Shown: positions 60,237 to 64,000 of the stretch, in pieces
Numbering within the stretch: the first letter of the stretch is position 1
Layout: each line of letters starts with the position of its first letter
Source: RGIG2945 sp045540355
GTDB lineage: Bacteria; Bacillota; Clostridia; Oscillospirales; Acutalibacteraceae
Direction of reading: 5' to 3'
Assembly: GCA_045540355.1 (NCBI GenBank)
Contig: JAZQHB010000040.1
Span: 133,918 to 197,917 of the forward strand
DNA length: 64,000 nt
Translations under genes and position numbers: made by a program
Notes under the pieces: generated by a model
Database searches by the model: none
Seen by the model: only the letters and a program-made list of their open reading frames with translations
What the model was told of the DNA's origin: nothing

Positions 60237-61823
60237 TCAAGACATCATTTCAAAACACTTTTTACCTGATTTTACAATATGAACATAAATTAAAACATCA
60301 ATTACTAAAACAACAACGGCTGAAACTAAACAAACGAGTTGATAATTAACTTGTTCGCCGAATATAAAACAAATAACCATCGGTATAGTTGACAGAATAA
60401 TCGCATAAATAATTTCGAGCAAAACATTAAGGCTTTGCTTAACAGGATAAACAATATTAGTCCAATCAAATTTAGGTTTATGCATGTTTATCGAAAGACC
60501 CGCAAATGCCGCAAAAAGCTGCAAAGTTAAAGGAAAAATTATCACAATCAGTTTATCGAGTGCATCACCAGCAAAAGTAAAGCACGAAATTATTGAAGCT
60601 ATAAGCGTAGTCGGTACACCGTATAATAAATTTAACAAAATTTTAGAATTATAAAAATCACGATAATCTATAGGAAGCGACTTAACAATATCAATTGACG
60701 CACCCTCTAAAGAAACCGAAGCGACGGTCGTAGAATTCATGCCGGCACAAAACGCAAGTACCGTTGCAATCACAACAGAAAAATAACTTTCAACTCCGGG
60801 TATAATCGCGAAATTCAAAATAAAGCTCTCACCCTTGATTAAAAGCATAACCGCAAAAATCAAAGCCAACACTCCACCGAGTGTTGTGTTTAAAATATAT
60901 GTCGGGAACGAAATCAACCTGTAAAACTCTTTTTTCAATAAAGAAAAAAGACAAGAAGTTTGATTGACTAATATATTTTTCTGGGTTCTGTTTTTTTGCT
61001 TTGAATTGTTTATCAGCTTCAAAAAAGTAGTTGACAAAAGTCGAAGAATCAAAACAAAAACCAAGATTGATACTGCGGAAAAAATTAAAAAATTCAGGAT
61101 ATCAGCATTTGTTATCGCAGTACCAAAAAGATAAAATAAATAAAAATACTTGCTGACAAACAAAGAAATGCTTGAAGCATTTTCAACAAGTGAACTAACT
61201 ATGCCCTGCAGATTAAAAGAAAAGTACATATAACCGACAAGAAAAACGGTTGTGAAAATATAAGTAAATATGCTTTTATTCTTAAATTTCTTCGTTATCA
61301 AGGTCAGAAACCATGCGAAAACAACAGAAACAGAAGAAGTTAAAAGCGGAATAAGCAAGGACATAATGATATAAGCAATAAATCCAAGCGGTTCAAAGCT
61401 TCTGTAAAAGCTAAAGACGATACTTGCCGGAATCAAGATGATTGTAGAGTAAATATAATTAAAAACCAGTAAAACAAAAATTCTTGAGAACAATATTTCC
61501 GACACTTTTATCGGCATTGACAACAGCAACTCGTTATCCTTTGAATTGTATATCAAGGAATGAGCGATAGTAAAGCTGCCAAAAACTGAAATCGACATCA
61601 CGATAATTGCTGCAAAAGCAAAATATAACCATGATGCATCATTACTTATAAAAGTCGAGGCAATAGAATTAAACAAGCTCGTCACGGAAATAAAAATTGT
61701 AAACAAAAGATAAAAGCCTAAAATTAAAAGGAGAATTTTTTTAGTCTTTCCGTTCTTTTGGGAATTGCCGAAAAGATTGCTAAAAATCGAAGAAATTGAA
61801 ATCTTAATCAATGGTTTCAGCAT
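60237..61823 (-). CDS. ABC transporter permease (ABC-2-like export type)
   Basis: The 528-residue integral membrane protein has about 12 hydrophobic helices in two halves (about 35-260 and 300-520) and a central basic linker (about 270-300). The motif LIYNSKDNELLLSMPIKVSEIL is typical of large ABC-2-like export permeases. ATG 61823 follows GGAGGATAAG and overlaps the ATPase gene by 20 nt, so it is coupled to that ATPase. Substrate not known. There is no solute-binding protein, in keeping with export. Confidence 0.82.
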   Translation of the reverse strand: MLKPLIKISISSIFSNLFGNSQKNGKTKKILLLILGFYLLFTIFISVTSLFNSIASTFISNDASWLYFAFAAIIVMSISVFGSFTIAHSLIYNSKDNELLLSMPIKVSEILFSRIFVLLVFNYIYSTIILIPASIVFSFYRSFEPLGFIAYIIMSLLIPLLTSSVSVVFAWFLTLITKKFKNKSIFTYIFTTVFLVGYMYFSFNLQGIVSSLVENASSISLFVSKYFYLFYLFGTAITNADILNFLIFSAVSILVFVLILRLLSTTFLKLINNSKQKNRTQKNILVNQTSCLFSLLKKEFYRLISFPTYILNTTLGGVLALIFAVMLLIKGESFILNFAIIPGVESYFSVVIATVLAFCAGMNSTTVASVSLEGASIDIVKSLPIDYRDFYNSKILLNLLYGVPTTLIASIISCFTFAGDALDKLIVIIFPLTLQLFAAFAGLSINMHKPKFDWTNIVYPVKQSLNVLLEIIYAIILSTIPMVICFIFGEQVNYQLVCLVSAVVVLVIDVLIYVHIVKSGKKCFEMMS

Positions 61824-62529
61824 TCTTATCCTCCAACTCCAAAAATACATCTTCAAGCGAACTGTTGCCTTTTACTTCTTTAGTTGTACCGCAGACTACC
61901 AATTTACCGTTTTTAATGATAGCTATTTTATCGCAAATCTTTTCAGCGACATCGAGGACATGAGTAGAAAAAAAGATTGCCCCACCCTCATCACACAGTT
62001 TTCTCATTTCAAGCTTCAATGTATGTGAAGCTTTCGGGTCAAGTCCCACAAAAGGCTCATCAAGAATCAGCAACTTAGGATGATGTATAAAAGCAGAAAT
62101 CAACGCTAGTTTTTGCTTCATGCCGTGAGAATACGATGAAATTAAATCGTTCAAATTTTTCTTCATATCGAATAATTCAGCATATTTTTCAATTTCAACC
62201 TTACGGTCAGCAGAGGAAATTTTATATACATCGGCAATAAAATTGAGATATTTTATACCGGTTAAAAAATCATACAAATCCGGGTTGTCAGGAATGTAAG
62301 CGATATTCTTTTTAGCATCAATCGGCTTGTCGGCAATCGAAATACCGTTAATCAGTATTTCTCCCGAATCAAATGGATGAATACCGCAACAAGCCTTAAT
62401 CGTTGTAGTCTTACCTGCACCGTTATGCCCAATAAAACCAAAAAGCTCTCCGGGGTTTATATTTAAAGAAAGATTATCTACAGCGAGAGTGTCGTCATAC
62501 TTTTTTGTTAAATTGCAGATTTTCAACAT
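61804..62529 (-). CDS. ABC transporter ATP-binding protein
   Basis: The 241-residue cytoplasmic ATPase drives the overlapping permease. It has Walker A GHNGAGKTT (residues about 34-42), a Q-loop-like region IAYIPDN, the signature YSHGMKQKL, Walker B LLILDEP and the H-loop STH. It is the first gene of the unit and is preceded by a strong promoter. Closest type is the CcmA/BcrA-like exporter ATPases. Confidence 0.93.
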   Translation of the reverse strand: MLKICNLTKKYDDTLAVDNLSLNINPGELFGFIGHNGAGKTTTIKACCGIHPFDSGEILINGISIADKPIDAKKNIAYIPDNPDLYDFLTGIKYLNFIADVYKISSADRKVEIEKYAELFDMKKNLNDLISSYSHGMKQKLALISAFIHHPKLLILDEPFVGLDPKASHTLKLEMRKLCDEGGAIFFSTHVLDVAEKICDKIAIIKNGKLVVCGTTKEVKGNSSLEDVFLELEDKNAETID

Positions 62530-62553
62530 AAATACACCCCCATTTTTGAAAGT

Positions 62554-62582
62554 ATTATAACATATTCATAAAATTTTTTCAA
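62554..62582 (-). promoter_or_regulatory. Sigma-A promoter for the ABC/kinase/phosphoesterase unit
   Basis: TTGAAA (62577-62582) and perfect TATAAT (62554-62559) on the minus strand are 17 nt apart. I see no other good promoter before the terminator at 51.9 kb. Confidence 0.85.
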
Positions 62583-62636
62583 GACATCAAGATTGAAAAA
62601 AATGTAAAAAGCTATACTATCTTCAAACAAGAGAAA

Positions 62637-62666
62637 TACGGCACACTCTTTTCAGAGTGTGCCGTA
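62637..62666 (-). terminator. Intrinsic terminator after the window-edge surface protein gene
   Basis: A perfect 13-bp stem (62637-62649 with 62654-62666) with a TTTC loop lies downstream of the stop at 62695 on the minus strand. A smaller GGAGT/ACTCC hairpin is at 62672-62686. Confidence 0.75.
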
Positions 62667-62694
62667 AGTGTGGAGTTTAAAACTCCGTTTTTAA

Positions 62695-64000
62695 TTATTC
62701 AGAAGTTGTTTCGTCTTCGTTTTGTACTGACGCTTTTTTGACTTCCGTGTAAAGTGTGATGAGTTCACCAGTCTTTGCGTTGAGATATACAACATATCCT
62801 CTTGCATAGAAGCTTCTGTCTGTATAAGTTCTGACTGTCAACTGATACTGTCCGTCTCTGTCGGTATGTACCGTTCTGTAAAGTCTGATCTTATCCTTGT
62901 TTTCAGAATCTGAATGTCCTTCAAATGTCAGAGTTTCTTCTGTTGCAAGGTTTTCGTCCTGAGTTAACAACAAACCTGAGCTTACGAATACAAAATCATC
63001 AGGTACAGTTCTTGTTACCATAAATTCAGCATAATAAGTGTCTTTGCCGTTGTCAGCAAGTTCTCCGTCTTTTGTTGTTATATCAAGTGTTACAGTTGCA
63101 TCTTCTTCAACTGCCTCTTCTGCGAACATTGCAGTTACTGTCATATTCTTGTATGCGTAGAACTTGTATGTTCTGTCATAGCTTACAATATCCTTGCCAT
63201 TGATTGACCAACCTGCGAACACTTTACCTTCAGGAATGTCTTCATCTGCAATTGTTACTGTAACAGGTGAATTGTATTTGTATGTCTGTGCATCATCTTC
63301 CTTGCCTTCGATAACTGTCGTTATCGTGAACAATTCGCTACTCAATACATATACAGATGAAATTATCATGTGATCTGTTACTTCTGCAAAATCAGCATTC
63401 CATTCAACAAATGTATACTCGCCGTGTGTTGCTTCAATTTCAGGAGCTTCTGCTTTTCCGCCTTTCAATACTTTCTGTTCGCTGATTATTGTCTTGAGGA
63501 TTGAATCAACAAATACTACAGAATAGTAAGTATCAGGTGAAGTTGCATCAGTTGCTTCTGAATATACTGCTGTGAGATACCAGTCTGCTTCGAGAGTAAA
63601 TGTAAGAGTTTCTTCGTAGGATACAATTCTGTTTCTGTTATCCTTCCAGTACATGAACTCTCTGTTCTCTCCGTCAGGTACCGCTCTCAAGGTTACCTTT
63701 GTGCCGTATACCACCTGGTCGTTTGTATAGCGGTTACCCTGTAAGACTTCTGCATTCTCATCGAATTTTACATATACATTCGAGTATGTTGTTGATACAT
63801 CAAGGGTATATGCTGATCTTTCCTTTTCCCAACGAGCATAGAGTATTCTGTCTTTCGTGCCCATTTCTTCTTCCGTTGTTTCAAAGTCAATCTTGTAACC
63901 TACTTCATCCTCTGTATCTTCAGCCGTTGTGTACCATCCGAGGAATGTATAACCTTCTCTTTCAGGAGCCGCAGGTGCAAGGCCCTTGAGCGGGGCTCCA
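62695..64000 (-). CDS. Flg_new repeat surface protein, 3' part (5' end outside window)
   Basis: The frame is open to the last base, so only the final 434 or so residues are present. They begin inside a Flg_new repeat (EREGYTFLGWYTT, then LYARWEKE), followed by three beta repeats and a C-terminal module of about 135 residues ending ARGYVVYLNA-x-x-GELITLYTEV and an acidic tail. The whole stretch is collinear with the last 440 residues of the protein at 28719-33065. No LPXTG motif or membrane anchor is seen. The start is beyond the window. Likely an exported adhesin or matrix protein. Confidence 0.85.
   Translation of the reverse strand, partial: GAPLKGLAPAAPEREGYTFLGWYTTAEDTEDEVGYKIDFETTEEEMGTKDRILYARWEKERSAYTLDVSTTYSNVYVKFDENAEVLQGNRYTNDQVVYGTKVTLRAVPDGENREFMYWKDNRNRIVSYEETLTFTLEADWYLTAVYSEATDATSPDTYYSVVFVDSILKTIISEQKVLKGGKAEAPEIEATHGEYTFVEWNADFAEVTDHMIISSVYVLSSELFTITTVIEGKEDDAQTYKYNSPVTVTIADEDIPEGKVFAGWSINGKDIVSYDRTYKFYAYKNMTVTAMFAEEAVEEDATVTLDITTKDGELADNGKDTYYAEFMVTRTVPDDFVFVSSGLLLTQDENLATEETLTFEGHSDSENKDKIRLYRTVHTDRDGQYQLTVRTYTDRSFYARGYVVYLNAKTGELITLYTEVKKASVQNEDETTSE

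Noticed and set aside
1..64000. tRNA, rRNA, insertion sequence, integrase or prophage genes
   Set aside because: I looked for cloverleaf structures, transposase and phage motifs and saw none that I could support.

Overview
The window is a 64 kb piece of a low-GC, Gram-positive chromosome, most likely from a spore-forming gut Clostridia of the Oscillospiraceae/Ruminococcaceae type. The signs are strong GGAGG ribosome binding sites with many TTG starts, an IspH-ribosomal protein S1 fusion next to cmk and plsC, a SipL-like DUF3794/LysM protein, a type III glutamine synthetase, HrcA-type CIRCE control of groESL, an LCP protein, a sortase-type surface protein, a dockerin-tailed repeat protein and Listeria-Bacteroides (Flg_new) repeat proteins. 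The genus cannot be named from the sequence. I see no rRNA, tRNA, CRISPR array, prophage or insertion sequence; the region reads as stable chromosome with several large exported proteins.

Layout. 1-1.1 kb: end of a predicted alpha/alpha-toroid protein. 1.1-4.7 kb (minus): a GH106-like glycosidase translationally coupled to a small P-loop kinase, divergent from tyrA (prephenate dehydrogenase). 5.7-9.4 kb (minus): AlkD-like glycosylase, DUF5662 protein, Cof-type HAD phosphatase and a SipL-like spore protein. 9.5-15.7 kb (minus): a 2058-residue vWA surface protein with nine 411-bp tandem repeats and an IPKTG sorting signal. 16-18 kb (plus): VTT membrane protein and a galactokinase homologue, converging with an LCP gene. 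19.1-26.7 kb (plus): a tight six-gene operon of two M42 aminopeptidases, a GNAT, a methionine gamma-lyase-family enzyme, a phosphohexomutase and GlnN. 26.8-33 kb: DegV, an XRE regulator with a membrane tail and candidate operators, and a 1448-residue Flg_new surface protein.

33.2-38.8 kb (minus) is a lipid and core-metabolism operon: RpiR regulator, HI0933-type flavoprotein, cmk, plsC and ispH-rpsA, with overlapping or closely spaced genes. 38.9-41.2 kb is a BspA-type leucine-rich-repeat protein with a dockerin. 41.4-48.4 kb (minus) is an aryl-pyruvate catabolic cluster: sodium symporter, PaaK, IorA, IorB, second PaaK and an ACT-domain protein, which together would import and oxidise aromatic 2-oxo acids and interconvert the arylacetyl-CoA. 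48.6-50.6 kb is groES-groEL. 50.7-51.7 kb is a secreted SGNH hydrolase.

51.9-62.6 kb (minus) appears to be one seven-gene transcription unit: ABC ATPase, ABC permease, a nucleotidyltransferase/GHMP-kinase fusion, and four tandem secreted purple-acid-phosphatase-like metallophosphoesterases that share an unusual C-terminal tail. This is the best candidate for an undescribed functional system. The window ends inside a second Flg_new surface protein, a paralogue of the one at 28.7-33 kb; both end in the same unnamed C-terminal module.
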